A stretch of DNA of 64,000 nucleotides from Nonomuraea fuscirosea (GTDB lineage: Bacteria; Actinomycetota; Actinomycetes; Streptosporangiales; Streptosporangiaceae). Where the stretch lies: contig NZ_PVNG01000012.1 in the NCBI RefSeq assembly GCF_003001935.1, positions 1 to 64,000 of the forward strand, given 5' to 3'. The notes under the pieces are model-generated. The model was not told the origin of the DNA. It saw nothing but the letters and a program-made list of their open reading frames with translations, and searched no databases. How positions within the stretch are numbered: position 1 is the stretch's first letter; each line of letters starts with the position of its first letter. The position numbers were made by a program, and so were the translations under genes. Of the stretch, positions 15,606 through 24,675 are shown piece after piece.

Positions 15606-17354
15606 CTAGCGCCCGTCGTACAATTTGTCGATCTCGCCGGAGAAGTCCCGCATCACCACGTTGCGCTTAACCTTGAGCGTCGGCGTCAGATGCCCGCTCT
15701 CCTCCGTGATGTCCGCGTCCAGGATCACGAACTTCTTGATCTGCTCGGCCTTGGACACCATCAGGTTGGCCCGGTCCACGGCACCCTGGATCTCGGCCCG
15801 CGTCGCAGGGTCCTCGCGCAGCCCCGCCACGGTGGAGCCGGCCGGCACGGCCTCGGGGTCGAGCGTGATCAGGGCCGCGACGAACGGCCGTCCGTCGCCC
15901 ACGATCATGGCCTGGGAGATCAGCGGATGGGCGCGCAGCGCGTCCTCCAGGGGTCCCGGCGCCACGTTCTTGCCCGCCGCCGTGACCAGGATCTCCTTCT
16001 TGCGGCCGGTGATCCGCAGGTAGCCGTCGGCGTCGAGCTCGCCCAGGTCGCCCGTGTGGAACCAGCCGTCGGAGTCGATCACGTCGGCGGTGGCGGCGTC
16101 GTTCTCCCAGTAGCCGGTGAAGACGTTACGGCCCTTGGCCAGGATCTCCCCGTCGTCGCCGATGCGCAGCGTGACGCCGGGCAGCGGTTTGCCCACGGTG
16201 CCGATCTTGTTGGCGCCGGGCATGTTGACCGAGACGGGAGCCGAGGTCTCGGTCAGGCCGTAGCCCTCGAAGACCTCGATGCCGACGCCCTTGAAGAAGT
16301 GGCCGAGCCGATCGCCCAGCGCGGAGCCGCCGGACACCGCCGCCGACAGCCGGCCGCCGGTGGCCGCGCGCAGCTTGGAGTAGACCAGCCTGTCGAAGAC
16401 CGCCCGCTGAATCCGCAGCCCGAGCGGCGCGCCACCCGAGCTCTCCGCCTTGCTCCAGGCCACCGCCACGTCCACCGCGCGGGCGAAGATCTTGCCCTTG
16501 CCGCCGGAGATGGCCTTCTGCTCGGCGCCGTTGTAGACCTTCTCGAACACGCGCGGCACGCCCAGCAGGAACGTCGGCTTGAAGTCCTGGAGGTCGGGGG
16601 CGACGTTCTTCATGTTGGGCGTGTGCGCGATGATCGCGCCCGCCTCGAACAGCACCACCTGGATCATGCGGGCGAAGATGTGGGCCAGGGGCAGGAACAG
16701 CAGCGCCGCCGGGTCCTTGCGCGCGAACAGCGGCTCCAGCGGCCCCCGCAGCACGTTGAGCGCGGTGAACAGCAGGTTGTCGTGGGTGATCCGGCAGCCC
16801 TTGGGCCGGCCCGTGGTGCCGGAGGTGTAGACGATCGTGGCCAGGTCGGACGAGCCGACCTGCCGCCTGCGCTCGTCGAGGTCGGCGTCGGTGACGGCGC
16901 CGGTCTCCAGCTCGCCGTCCACCCGCCACAGCGACTTCAGCCCGGGCGCGGCCTCCTTGACGGCCTCCTCGTGGGTGTCCAGCTCGACGAACGCCGCCTT
17001 GGCCGCGCTGTCCTCCAGGATCCACCTGACCTGTTCGGCGGAGGAGGTCTCGTAGATCGGCACGGTCACCGCGCCGGCGGCCCAGATGGCGTAGTCGACC
17101 AGCGTCCACTCGTACCGCGTCCGCGACATGAGCGCGACCCTGTCGCCGTGGCCGACACCCGCCGCGATCAGCCCCTTGGCCACCGCGGCCACCTGGTCGC
17201 GGAACTCGGCGGCGGTGACGACGGGCCAGCCGTCGCCGGCCTTGCGGCGCATCACCACGGCGCCCGGCTCCTGCTCCGCCCGGCGGAAGACGGTGTCGGC
17301 CAGACCCGCGGACGCAGGCACGTCGACCAGGACGGGGACGCTGTACTCGCGCAC
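15606..17354 (-). CDS. fadD: Long-chain fatty acid-CoA ligase, FadD15-like
   Basis: 582 aa AMP-binding (ANL) enzyme. ATP loop YTSGTTGRPKG at about 176-186; A5-type motif FEGYGLTETSAPVS; A7 FHTGDLGELDADGYL; A8 hinge ITGRKKEILVTAAGKNVAPG; the catalytic Lys lies near the end in LTPTLKVKRNVV. It activates long-chain fatty acids to acyl-CoA via acyl-AMP. It starts at GTG with SD GAGGAG 8 nt upstream. It is single-copy, flanked by divergent phosphoesterase and by the SRPBCC/ArsA genes, matching the FadD15 setting in mycobacteria. Confidence 0.93.
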   Translation of the reverse strand: MREYSVPVLVDVPASAGLADTVFRRAEQEPGAVVMRRKAGDGWPVVTAAEFRDQVAAVAKGLIAAGVGHGDRVALMSRTRYEWTLVDYAIWAAGAVTVPIYETSSAEQVRWILEDSAAKAAFVELDTHEEAVKEAAPGLKSLWRVDGELETGAVTDADLDERRRQVGSSDLATIVYTSGTTGRPKGCRITHDNLLFTALNVLRGPLEPLFARKDPAALLFLPLAHIFARMIQVVLFEAGAIIAHTPNMKNVAPDLQDFKPTFLLGVPRVFEKVYNGAEQKAISGGKGKIFARAVDVAVAWSKAESSGGAPLGLRIQRAVFDRLVYSKLRAATGGRLSAAVSGGSALGDRLGHFFKGVGIEVFEGYGLTETSAPVSVNMPGANKIGTVGKPLPGVTLRIGDDGEILAKGRNVFTGYWENDAATADVIDSDGWFHTGDLGELDADGYLRITGRKKEILVTAAGKNVAPGPLEDALRAHPLISQAMIVGDGRPFVAALITLDPEAVPAGSTVAGLREDPATRAEIQGAVDRANLMVSKAEQIKKFVILDADITEESGHLTPTLKVKRNVVMRDFSGEIDKLYDGR

Positions 17355-17468
17355 GAACTCAACTCCTCTTCGGGGACGGCCTGGACGTTACCGGCTGAAG
17401 TTACGCGCCGGTAGCTCCGTCATTGAGGCGTTATGAAGGGCATTTCTCACGCTAGCAGCAGCGGCTCT

Positions 17469-17474
17469 TAGGAT
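17469..17474 (+). promoter_or_regulatory. -10 box TAGGAT of leaderless gene
   Basis: TAGGAT ends 7 nt before ATG 17482; no SD is present. Confidence 0.5.
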
Positions 17475-17481
17475 TCCCCTC

Positions 17482-18249
17482 ATGAAGGTCCATGTCGTCA
17501 GCGACGTCCACGGCAGAGCCGACGCACTGGCCAGGGCGGGTGACGGGGCGGACGCGCTGATCTGCCTCGGCGACCTGATCCTGTTCGTCGACTACGACGA
17601 CCACGCGCAGGGCATCTTCGCCGACCTGTTCGGCGCCGAGAACGCCGAGCGGTTCATCGCCCTGCGCACGGCCAGGCGGTTCGACGAGGCCAGGGCCATG
17701 TCGGCGCGGCTGTGGGCGACCCTCGACGGCGATCCGCGCGAGCACATCGAGCGCAACGTCCGGGCCCAGTACGCCACCCTCTTCGCCGCCATGCCCACCC
17801 CCGCCTACCTCACCTACGGCAACGTGGACATCCCGCGCCTGTGGGCCGACTACCTCAGGCCCGGCCACCGGGTGCTCGACGGCGAGGTGGCGGAGATCGG
17901 CGGCCTGCGGTTCGGGTTCGTGGGCGGCGGGCTCAAGACGCCCTACCGCACGCCGTACGAGATCGCCGACGAGGAGTACGCCGCCAAGGTCGAGGCCGTC
18001 GGCGAGGTGGACGTGCTCTGCTGCCACATCCCGCCCGCGGTGCCCGAGCTGCTCTACGACGTGGTCGCGAGGAGGTTCGAGCGCGGCAGCGAGGCGACGC
18101 TGGAGGCGATCAGGCGCACCCAGCCGCGCTACGCCCTGTTCGGCCACGTGCACAACCCGCTGCACCCGCGCGCCAGGATCGGGCGCACCGAGTGCGTGAA
18201 CGTGGGTCACTTCCGCGGAAAGGGCGTCCCGTATGCCATGGAATGGTGA
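17482..18249 (+). CDS. Metallophosphoesterase
   Basis: 255 aa calcineurin-like phosphoesterase. Motifs in order: VVSDVHG (D-x-H), LGDLILF (GD), TYGNVDIP in place of GNHD, HIPPAV and FGHVHNP (GHxH). The Asn-Val-Asp variation of the usual GNHD is common in this branch. Two metal ions and hydrolysis of a phosphoester are expected; substrate unknown. No SD; TAGGAT lies 7 nt upstream, so the mRNA is probably leaderless. Confidence 0.85.
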   Translation: MKVHVVSDVHGRADALARAGDGADALICLGDLILFVDYDDHAQGIFADLFGAENAERFIALRTARRFDEARAMSARLWATLDGDPREHIERNVRAQYATLFAAMPTPAYLTYGNVDIPRLWADYLRPGHRVLDGEVAEIGGLRFGFVGGGLKTPYRTPYEIADEEYAAKVEAVGEVDVLCCHIPPAVPELLYDVVARRFERGSEATLEAIRRTQPRYALFGHVHNPLHPRARIGRTECVNVGHFRGKGVPYAMEW

Positions 18250-18296
18250 TCTGGCCGCCACCTCCACGGGTCCGCCGCGACCGGTGGTTTGTGCAC

Positions 18297-18302
18297 TACG
18301 GT
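18297..18302 (+). promoter_or_regulatory. -10 box TACGGT of leaderless gene
   Basis: TACGGT ends 6 nt before ATG 18309, and no SD is visible. Confidence 0.45.
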
Positions 18303-18308
18303 GTTCGC

Positions 18309-18746
18309 ATGGCTGATCGCACCACTTCGAGCACCACCATCGGCGCCGGCCGCGCCGAGGTCATGGCGGTCATCGCGGACTTCCCCTCCTACCCGCAGTG
18401 GGCGGGCCAGGTGAAGAGCGCGGAGGTCCTCTCCCGCGACGAGGACGGCCGGCCGAGCACGGTCCGGTTCGCCCTGGACGCGGGCCCGATCAGCGACTCC
18501 TACACCCTCGCCTACGCCTGGCAGGGCGACGAGGGCGTCAGCTGGCAGGTGGCGGAGCCGGGCAGGATGGTCTCCGAGCTCAAGGGAAGTTACCGGCTGG
18601 CCGGCGCGGGCAGTGACACCGAGGTGACATACGAGCTGACGGTCGATCTCAGCGTCCCCATGATCGGCCTGATCAAGCGCAAGGCGGAGAAAGTGATCGT
18701 GGACACCGCGCTCAAGGGTCTCAAGAAGCGCGTAGAAGGCCGCTGA
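18309..18746 (+). CDS. SRPBCC (START-like) family protein, TB16.3-like
   Basis: 145 aa. Starts MADRTTSSTTIGAGRAEVMA and continues IADFPSYPQWAGQVKSAEVL, then DTEVTYELTVDLSVPM and C-terminal helix KAEKVIVDTALKGLKKRVEG: the polyketide-cyclase/START fold that binds lipids or hydrophobic ligands. It sits directly before the ArsA-like ATPase gene (1 base gap), as the orthologous pair Rv2185c/Rv2184c does in M. tuberculosis. The joint role is unknown. It is probably leaderless. Confidence 0.88.
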   Translation: MADRTTSSTTIGAGRAEVMAVIADFPSYPQWAGQVKSAEVLSRDEDGRPSTVRFALDAGPISDSYTLAYAWQGDEGVSWQVAEPGRMVSELKGSYRLAGAGSDTEVTYELTVDLSVPMIGLIKRKAEKVIVDTALKGLKKRVEGR

Positions 18747-18747
18747 C

Positions 18748-19923
18748 TTGAGCCCGCGCGTCCTGCTCTTCACCGGTAAGGGCGGCGTCGGCAAGACGAC
18801 GGCCGCCGCCGCGACCGCCACGCTCGCGGCCCGCCGCGGCCTCAAGACGCTCATCGTCTCCACCGACACCGCCCACTCGCTGGCCGACGCGCTCGCGGTC
18901 GAGCCCGGCGAGATCGCGCCCGGCCTGCACCTGCGCCAGGTGGACACGCAGAAGACGCTGGAGCGCCACTGGGGCGAGCTGCGCGACTACGCCAGGGGCG
19001 TGCTGGGCGAGCTGGGCCTCGACGAGATCACCTCCGAGGAGATCACGGTCCTGCCCGGCGCCGAGGAGCTCATCGCCCTGCTCGAACTGCGCGAGCACGC
19101 CCGCGAGGGCCGCTGGGACGTGATCGTGGTCGACTGCGCCCCCACCGCCGAGACGCTGCGGCTGCTGGCCCTGCCCGAGGCGCTCGACTGGCACGTCTCC
19201 AGGCTCATGCCGGTCGGCCGCAAGGTGCTGCGGCTGGTCTCGCCGTTCGTGCGCAGCGTGGCCCACGTGAGCGCGCCCGGCGAGGACGTGATGAACGCGG
19301 GCGAGCGCTTCCACCGCGGCCTCATGGAGGTGCGCGAGCTGCTCACCGGCGACCACGCCTCCGTCCGGCTCGTGCTCACCCCCGAGGCCGTGGTCCTCGC
19401 CGAGGCCAGGCGCACCCTGACCTCACTCAGCCTGTACGGCTACCGCGTCGACGCCGTCGTCGCCAACCGGGTCTTCCCGGCCGGAGGCGCCGACGAGTGG
19501 CGCGCCCAGTGGGTGGCGGCGCAGTCGCGCCTGCTGGCCGAGGCGGAGCAGTCGTTCGCGCCGCTGCCCATCCACGTCGTGCCCTACCTGCCCGCCGAGC
19601 CGGTGGGCAAGGACGCGCTGGCCGAGGTCGGGGCCGCGATGTACGGCGACGCCGATCCGTTCGCCCCCCACTCCGTCGAGCCGCCGCTGCGGATGAGCGC
19701 GGACGAGCTGTCGCTGGCGCTGCCCGGCGCCGGCCGCGAGGACGTCGACCTGGCCCGCAAGGGCGACGAGCTCATCATCACGGCGGGCCCGTACCGCAGG
19801 ATTCTGGCGCTGCCGGCGGCGCTGGCCCGCAGGAAGATCAGCGGGGCGGCGCTGCGCGACGGGGTGCTCCGCGTGACCTGGGCCGCACAGCCGTACGACT
19901 CCGGGAGCGAATCCGCGACCTGA
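18748..19923 (+). CDS. ArsA/GET3-family ATPase
   Basis: 391 aa. Deviant Walker A FTGKGGVGKTTAAAA at about 6-20 with signature Lys; switch I STDTAHSLADAL; switch II VVDCAPTAETLRLL; A-loop-like LTPEAVVLAEARRT. The last 80 residues (LSLALPGAGREDVDLARKGD onward) resemble an HSP20/alpha-crystallin-like ArsA C-terminal domain. No metalloid-binding Cys cluster is seen, so arsenite export is unlikely; a client-handling role with the lipid-binding SRPBCC partner is inferred. Starts at TTG 18748 with AGAAGG upstream. Confidence 0.88.
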   Translation: MSPRVLLFTGKGGVGKTTAAAATATLAARRGLKTLIVSTDTAHSLADALAVEPGEIAPGLHLRQVDTQKTLERHWGELRDYARGVLGELGLDEITSEEITVLPGAEELIALLELREHAREGRWDVIVVDCAPTAETLRLLALPEALDWHVSRLMPVGRKVLRLVSPFVRSVAHVSAPGEDVMNAGERFHRGLMEVRELLTGDHASVRLVLTPEAVVLAEARRTLTSLSLYGYRVDAVVANRVFPAGGADEWRAQWVAAQSRLLAEAEQSFAPLPIHVVPYLPAEPVGKDALAEVGAAMYGDADPFAPHSVEPPLRMSADELSLALPGAGREDVDLARKGDELIITAGPYRRILALPAALARRKISGAALRDGVLRVTWAAQPYDSGSESAT

Positions 19924-19967
19924 TGAGTTGAATGGATGAGCGACCCACAAGTCAGGGAGGGCCCAGC

Positions 19968-20474
19968 ATGACCGAGAGCAACGACAGAGACACCGGCAGA
20001 GACACCGGCAGAGACACCGGCAGGGACACCGGCAGAAACACTGGCAGGGACACCGGCAGAGACAGGAACACCGCGGCCGGGGACACCAGGGACCCGATCG
20101 GCACGGTGGCCGACGAGGCGCGCAAGCTGTTCGACTCGATCCAGGGCCGGGCGACCCGCCAGGTCGGCAGGAGCGTGTTCAACTCCTTCACCGGCGGCGG
20201 TGGCCGCAGGGAGCGGGACGTGTGGGAGGAGGCCGTCTCCGAACCGCACGACGAGTACATCTGCCGCGCCTGCCCGGTCTGCCGGGCGATCGCGGCGCAG
20301 CGCGAGTCCGGCGGCGACGTCACCGGGCACCTGGTCGCCGCGGGCGGTGAGCTGTTCGCCGCCTTCCGCGGCGCGCTCGACGCCCTGGGCCGGCCCGCGA
20401 CGCGCGACAGCAGGCCGCGCGACGACCGCGACGGACGCGATCGCGGCGACGTGGAACACATAGATCTGGGATAG
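19968..20474 (+). CDS. DUF5304-like CxxC protein upstream of glucokinase
   Basis: 168 aa. The N-terminus is a run of DTGR tetrapeptides (about residues 7-30), then a conserved helix DEARKLFDSIQGRATRQVGR, and a metal-ribbon-like YICRACPVCRAIAAQRES with Cys-x2-Cys. The C-terminus is acidic/Arg-rich. In Streptomyces a protein of this kind (SCO2127) precedes glkA and influences glucose repression; I rely on memory and synteny for this link. SD AGGGAGGG lies 6 nt before ATG 19968, and glkA follows 14 bases after the stop, so the two are co-transcribed. Confidence 0.75.
   Translation: MTESNDRDTGRDTGRDTGRDTGRNTGRDTGRDRNTAAGDTRDPIGTVADEARKLFDSIQGRATRQVGRSVFNSFTGGGGRRERDVWEEAVSEPHDEYICRACPVCRAIAAQRESGGDVTGHLVAAGGELFAAFRGALDALGRPATRDSRPRDDRDGRDRGDVEHIDLG
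19984..20063 (+). repeat. 12-bp in-gene tandem repeat (DTGR)
   Basis: Six or seven near-identical units of GACACCGGCAGA encode DTGR repeats. Third-position changes are few, indicating recent expansion by slippage. Confidence 0.85.
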
Positions 20475-20488
20475 AGGAGACACGGGGC

Positions 20489-21421
20489 ATGCTCACGATC
20501 GGTGTCGACATCGGCGGGACGAAGGTGGCCGCCGGCGTGGTCGACGACAACGGCGAGATCGTCGAACACACGCTGAGGCCCACCGCCGCCGACCGGCCGG
20601 ACGTGGTGGCCGAGACGGTGGCCGACGTCGTTCGCGAGCTCTCGCAGGGAAGAGACGTCGAGGCCGTCGGGGTAGGAGCGGCCGGGTTCGTGGACGAGAC
20701 CCGGTCGATGGTGCGCTTCGCCCCCAACCTGGCCTGGCGCGAGGAGCCGCTGCAGAAGAAGATCAGCGGCATGGTCGGCCTGCCGGTCGTGATCGAGAAC
20801 GACGCCAACGCCATGGCCTGGGGCGAGACCCGGTTCGGCGCCGGCCGAGGGCAGTCCCACGTGGTCTGCCTGACGCTCGGCACCGGCATCGGCGGCGGTC
20901 TGGTCTTCGACGGCGCCCTCTACCGCGGCCGCTGGGGGATGGGCGCCGAGCTGGGCCACATGCAGGTGCTGCCCGGCGGGCGGCTGTGCGGGTGCGGCAA
21001 CGTCGGCTGCTGGGAGCAGTACGCCAGCGGCCAGGCACTGGTCAAGGACGCCAGGGAGATCGCCGAGGCGGAGCCGGAGCGGGCCCGCACCCTGCTGGGC
21101 CTGGCCGGCGGCAAGATCGAGGGCGAGGAGATCACCGAGGCCGCCCGGCTGGGCGACGAGGCCTCGCTGGCCGCCTTCCAAAGCCTGGGCGACTGGCTCG
21201 GGCAGGGCATGGCCGACCTGGCCGCCATCCTCGACCCCGGCTGCTTCATCGTCGGAGGCGGCGTCTCCCGCGCCGCCGACCTGTTCATCGACCGGGCCAG
21301 GGAGGCCTTCGGCGAGCGGATCACCGGCAGAGGGCACCGCCCGCTGGCCGAGATCAAGCTGGCCGAGCTGGGCGCCTCGGCCGGGGTGGTGGGCGCGGCC
21401 GACCTGGCCAGGCGGCGCTAG
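20489..21421 (+). CDS. glkA: ROK-family glucokinase
   Basis: 310 aa. Phosphate loop VDIGGTKVAAGVV (residues 6-18), sugar-binding ENDANAMAWGE with catalytic Asp, LTLGTGIGGGL, and the ROK zinc motif CGCGNVGCWEQYASG preceded by the Glu/His pair ELGHMQV. It phosphorylates glucose with ATP. In Streptomyces the orthologue GlkA is also needed for glucose repression. Preceded by a DUF5304-like gene, as there. Confidence 0.95.
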   Translation: MLTIGVDIGGTKVAAGVVDDNGEIVEHTLRPTAADRPDVVAETVADVVRELSQGRDVEAVGVGAAGFVDETRSMVRFAPNLAWREEPLQKKISGMVGLPVVIENDANAMAWGETRFGAGRGQSHVVCLTLGTGIGGGLVFDGALYRGRWGMGAELGHMQVLPGGRLCGCGNVGCWEQYASGQALVKDAREIAEAEPERARTLLGLAGGKIEGEEITEAARLGDEASLAAFQSLGDWLGQGMADLAAILDPGCFIVGGGVSRAADLFIDRAREAFGERITGRGHRPLAEIKLAELGASAGVVGAADLARRR

Positions 21422-21436
21422 AACCGCAGCCCGTAC

Positions 21437-22132
21437 GTGACGATCAGGATCGCGACCTACAACGTCCACGGGATGCGCGACAGCGTGCCCGCGCTGGGCC
21501 GGGTCATGACCGCCGCGCGCGCCGACGTGCTGTGCGTGCAGGAGGCGCCCAGGTTCGGCCGCTGGCGGGCCGGGCGCGCGGCCCTGGCCGCCGCGGCCGG
21601 CCTCGCCGTGGCCACCCCCGCGAGGACCGGCGGCGTGGCCGTGCTGACCGGCCGGCGCGTGCGCGTGCTGCACGCCGAGAGCCACGCGCTGCGCTCCTTC
21701 CTCGGCCTGGAGCGGCGCGGGCTGGCCGTCGCCGTGGTGCGCGCCGAGGGGGCGTGCCTGGCTGTCGGCTCGCTCCACCTCGACCTGCACCAGGCGGCCA
21801 GGATGCACCACGCCGCAGAGGCGATGGCGATCATGGAGCGGGTGGCGGCCCGCCACGACGCCGCGATCGTGCTCGCCGGTGACATCAACGAGCGGGCGCA
21901 CCAGCCGGCCTGGCGTTATCTCGCCGGCCGGCTGGCCGACTGCTACGCCGTCGCGCCGGAAGGGGACGGGCTGACCTTCCCCGCGGACCGGCCGTCCGCG
22001 CGGATCGACGCCGTCTTCGCCGCGCGCGGGGCGAGCGTCCTGTCGTGCGGGGGAGTGGACGCGCCGGGCGCCGATCTCGCCGGGGCCAGCGACCATCTGC
22101 CCGTCGCCGCGGAGTTGCGACTTGGGCACTAG
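21437..22132 (+). CDS. Endonuclease/exonuclease/phosphatase-family hydrolase
   Basis: 231 aa. EEP fold markers: IATYNVHGMRDS at the N-terminus, VLCVQEAP (metal-binding Glu), GSLHLDLHQ, AIVLAGDINERA and the terminal ASDHLPVAA with catalytic His. Starts at GTG 21437, 15 bases after glkA. Substrate (DNA, phospholipid or inositol phosphate) cannot be told. Confidence 0.87.
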   Translation: MTIRIATYNVHGMRDSVPALGRVMTAARADVLCVQEAPRFGRWRAGRAALAAAAGLAVATPARTGGVAVLTGRRVRVLHAESHALRSFLGLERRGLAVAVVRAEGACLAVGSLHLDLHQAARMHHAAEAMAIMERVAARHDAAIVLAGDINERAHQPAWRYLAGRLADCYAVAPEGDGLTFPADRPSARIDAVFAARGASVLSCGGVDAPGADLAGASDHLPVAAELRLGH

Positions 22133-22157
22133 AGGGCAGAACAGGCTCTCCAGCCCG

Positions 22158-22163
22158 TAGCAT
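22158..22163 (+). promoter_or_regulatory. -10 box TAGCAT of leaderless gene
   Basis: TAGCAT ends 6 nt before ATG 22170, with no SD. Confidence 0.5.
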
Positions 22164-22169
22164 TTCCTC

Positions 22170-23291
22170 ATGACTCGTCGCTCTCAGCGGCGTGCGCTCT
22201 CCTTGATCTTGGCGACGTCCGTGGCCTTGACGCAGGTCACGCCCGCCGCGCATGCCGATCCCCGTCCCGCCCAGAGCGAGGCCCAGATCGAGGCGTGGCA
22301 GCAGTCGACCAGCGTCCGCCTCCAGCCCGACGGCTCGCTGTCCGACGTGCTGGCGATCTCTCCCACCGACGTGTGGGCGGTGGGGCAGCAGGAGATCTGG
22401 GACGTATGGAAGAACCGCGGCACCATCCGCCACTGGGACGGCGGCAAGTGGTCCGAGGTCAGCGTGCGCGACGCCACGGCCGCGGGCAACCTGCGCGGGC
22501 TGGCCGCCGCGTCGGCGTCCGACGTGTGGGCGGTCGGCGACGGGCACGACGGGGTCCCCTTCCTCGCCCACGGCGACACGAGCGGGTTCGACCGGCTCCG
22601 GCCGCAGGCGATGCGGGCGGGCGACTGGCTCGGCGGCATCGACGCCAAGTCGGGCAAGGTCGTGGCGGTCGGCAGCCGCGAGCGCAACGCGCTCATCCTC
22701 ACCGGCCAGGGCAACTCCTGGACCGCGCAGGAGACCAAGGAGAAGGGCGCGCTCTACGCGGTGGCGGGCGGGTTCGCGGTCGGCGACACCGGTACCGGGC
22801 CGCTGATCATGCACAGCTCCGGCGGCACCTGGAAGTCCATGCCGGTGCCGTCCGTCCCCGGCGGCTACCTGCGCGACCTCCAGGTCGACAACTCCAAGCG
22901 GGCGCTGGCCGTGGGCGGAATCTACCGCGGGCCCGGCGAGATCTCGCCGCTCGCCCTGGCCTGGAACGGCAAGCGCTGGCGCCGGCTGCGGCTGCCCGGC
23001 GCCGAGGCCAGGATCTACGGGGTGACCGGCGACGGCAAGGGCCGCTACTGGATGACGGGCTACGACCCCGCCAAGGCCGCGGAGCCGTTCATGACGCGGT
23101 GCGAGAAGGGCCGCTGCGAGGTCATCAGGGGCGAGGCCAAGAAGGGCAGGAGCAGCGTACGGCTGCAGGCCGTGACCTACCTCGCCGGCAAGGGGACGGT
23201 GTGGGCGGTCGGGCACGCGGTCGACAAGGCCGATCGCTACACCGACGTCGTGGAGACGTTCGCGCCCAAGACGACCACCCAGAAGTCCTGA
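22170..23291 (+). CDS. Secreted beta-propeller-like protein
   Basis: 373 aa. Signal peptide 1-30 (RRALSLILATSVALTQ, cleavage after AAHA). The mature protein contains repeated blades of the form ISPTDVWAVG, ASASDVWAVGDG and GKGTVWAVGHA, about every 45-60 residues, each with a Trp/Gly beta strand. This looks like a six- to seven-bladed propeller exported to the cell surface or medium. No catalytic residues are recognisable. It is probably leaderless, so expressed separately from the upstream hydrolase. Confidence 0.75.
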   Translation: MTRRSQRRALSLILATSVALTQVTPAAHADPRPAQSEAQIEAWQQSTSVRLQPDGSLSDVLAISPTDVWAVGQQEIWDVWKNRGTIRHWDGGKWSEVSVRDATAAGNLRGLAAASASDVWAVGDGHDGVPFLAHGDTSGFDRLRPQAMRAGDWLGGIDAKSGKVVAVGSRERNALILTGQGNSWTAQETKEKGALYAVAGGFAVGDTGTGPLIMHSSGGTWKSMPVPSVPGGYLRDLQVDNSKRALAVGGIYRGPGEISPLALAWNGKRWRRLRLPGAEARIYGVTGDGKGRYWMTGYDPAKAAEPFMTRCEKGRCEVIRGEAKKGRSSVRLQAVTYLAGKGTVWAVGHAVDKADRYTDVVETFAPKTTTQKS

Positions 23292-23390
23292 GAGACCCCG
23301 CGGGACTTCAGCGGACCTTCGGCGGACCACGCCGGCGTCCCGGTCCCGGCGCGCGTCCGGAGAACGGCGCCGGCGTCCGCGGCGCGTTCG

Positions 23391-23870
23391 CTAGAGGACC
23401 GCGCCGTCGTCCCAGCCCGAGTCGTTGGGCGGGCCGTCGCCCATGCGGACCACGAGCGCCACGAACCCGCCGATGAACGCCGCCACCGCGGTGAACAGCG
23501 CCCACCCCTCCATGTGCCAGCTGGCCATCGCCGCGACCAGGAGGTAGGCGGGGCCGCCGAACAGCGCCACCCACGCCAGCTTGGTCGCCAGGTCGACCTT
23601 GGGCAGCGGAGGCGGCGGCGGAGGCTCGAAGTGCCCCTCGTCCTCCTCGTCCTCGTCGTGGTCCCGGCCGGAGGGATCGTCCTCGGGATCGCGGCCGGAG
23701 GCGTCGTCGCCGTCCGCGTGCTCCGGCGGTTTGACCACCCGGCGGATCGGCTCGGCGGGGACGTTCTCGCTGTCCGGCCATGGCTGGTCGGCCGAGTCGC
23801 GCTCGGCTGTGTCGTTGAAGGACGCGACGATCTGCCGCCAGACCTCGTCCTCGTCACTCTGGGGCGTCAC
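23391..23870 (-). CDS. Conserved membrane protein with acidic cytoplasmic N-terminus
   Basis: 159 aa. An acidic, disordered N-terminus (HDEDEEDEGHFEPPPPPP) leads to two hydrophobic segments (about 93-113 and 120-142) near the C-terminus. Conserved start DEDEVWRQIVASFND is reminiscent of an actinobacterial family of unknown function. It starts at GTG 23870. The neighbouring esterase gene is on the same strand, ending 46 bases upstream. Confidence 0.7.
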   Translation of the reverse strand: MTPQSDEDEVWRQIVASFNDTAERDSADQPWPDSENVPAEPIRRVVKPPEHADGDDASGRDPEDDPSGRDHDEDEEDEGHFEPPPPPPLPKVDLATKLAWVALFGGPAYLLVAAMASWHMEGWALFTAVAAFIGGFVALVVRMGDGPPNDSGWDDGAVL

Positions 23871-23916
23871 CTAGATGGGCCTCTCCGCAGCGATCGCGAC
23901 TTCCCCCTGGGTGCGA

Positions 23917-24675
23917 TCAGTCCCTCTGCAAGGGTACCGAGGCATGTGTCCGGATGAAGTCGAGGCTACCGGCAAAGATCCTGTCGGCATCGTTGTCCAG
24001 CGTCGCAACATGGTAGCTATCGGTAAGCTCCTCGATCGTGGCCTGCGGGACCTTCGCCCGGATGATCGCGACACTCGCGGGCTTGACCACATGGTCCTCC
24101 GTACTGTGGAAGACCAGCAGCGGTTGTGTCACCTTCGCCAGGTCGGCCTGCACCAGCGACCACAGGCCGGGCAGCGAGGCCGCCGCCTTCACCGGGGTGC
24201 GGGTGTAGGCCAGCTCTGTCACACCGGGCTTCTTGACGTCGTTGGCGACGCCGGGGACCGACGCGACGAACCACTTGAGCAGGGGGGCCAGCCGCAGCAG
24301 CGGCACGTCGAGGGCGATCGACGGGTTGACCACCATCACGCCCCTGATGGCCGCGCCGTGCACCTCGGCGAGTCGCAGCGCCAGGCAGCCGCCCAGCGAC
24401 AGCCCCGCCACGAACACCTCCGCGCACCGGCCCTGGAGGTCCGCGAACGCCTTCTCCACCTCGGCGTACCAGTCCTCCCAGCGCGTGCGGTTCATCTCCT
24501 GCCACCTGGTGCCGTGCCCGGGCTGGCGGGGCAGCGAGACGCTGACCCCGTGCCCGGCCAGGTACTCGGCCCACGGTCGCAGCGACTGCGGCGTCCCGGT
24601 GAAACCGTGGCACAACAGCACGCCGATCTGACCCGCGTCGTGGTGGTAGGGCTCCGCGCCTGGCATGAGCGGCAT
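23917..24675 (-). CDS. Alpha/beta hydrolase, carboxylesterase (Est30-like)
   Basis: 252 aa. Oxyanion region LLCHGFTGTPQSLRPWAEYL, nucleophile elbow GLSLGG, acid in FHSTEDHVVKP and catalytic His in DSYHVATLDNDAD, the arrangement of Geobacillus Est30-type carboxylesterases or monoacylglycerol lipases. ATG 24675 is used since GAGGAG precedes it by 5-6 nt; an extended frame to 24783 has no SD. The PlsC acyltransferase is divergent next to it, so a role in glycerolipid turnover is plausible. Confidence 0.88.
   Translation of the reverse strand: MPLMPGAEPYHHDAGQIGVLLCHGFTGTPQSLRPWAEYLAGHGVSVSLPRQPGHGTRWQEMNRTRWEDWYAEVEKAFADLQGRCAEVFVAGLSLGGCLALRLAEVHGAAIRGVMVVNPSIALDVPLLRLAPLLKWFVASVPGVANDVKKPGVTELAYTRTPVKAAASLPGLWSLVQADLAKVTQPLLVFHSTEDHVVKPASVAIIRAKVPQATIEELTDSYHVATLDNDADRIFAGSLDFIRTHASVPLQRD

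Noticed and set aside
15573..17414. 613-codon plus-strand frame
   Set aside because: Antisense to fadD, which has complete ANL motifs.
19952..22171. 739-codon minus-strand frame
   Set aside because: Antisense to the DUF5304-like, glkA and hydrolase genes.
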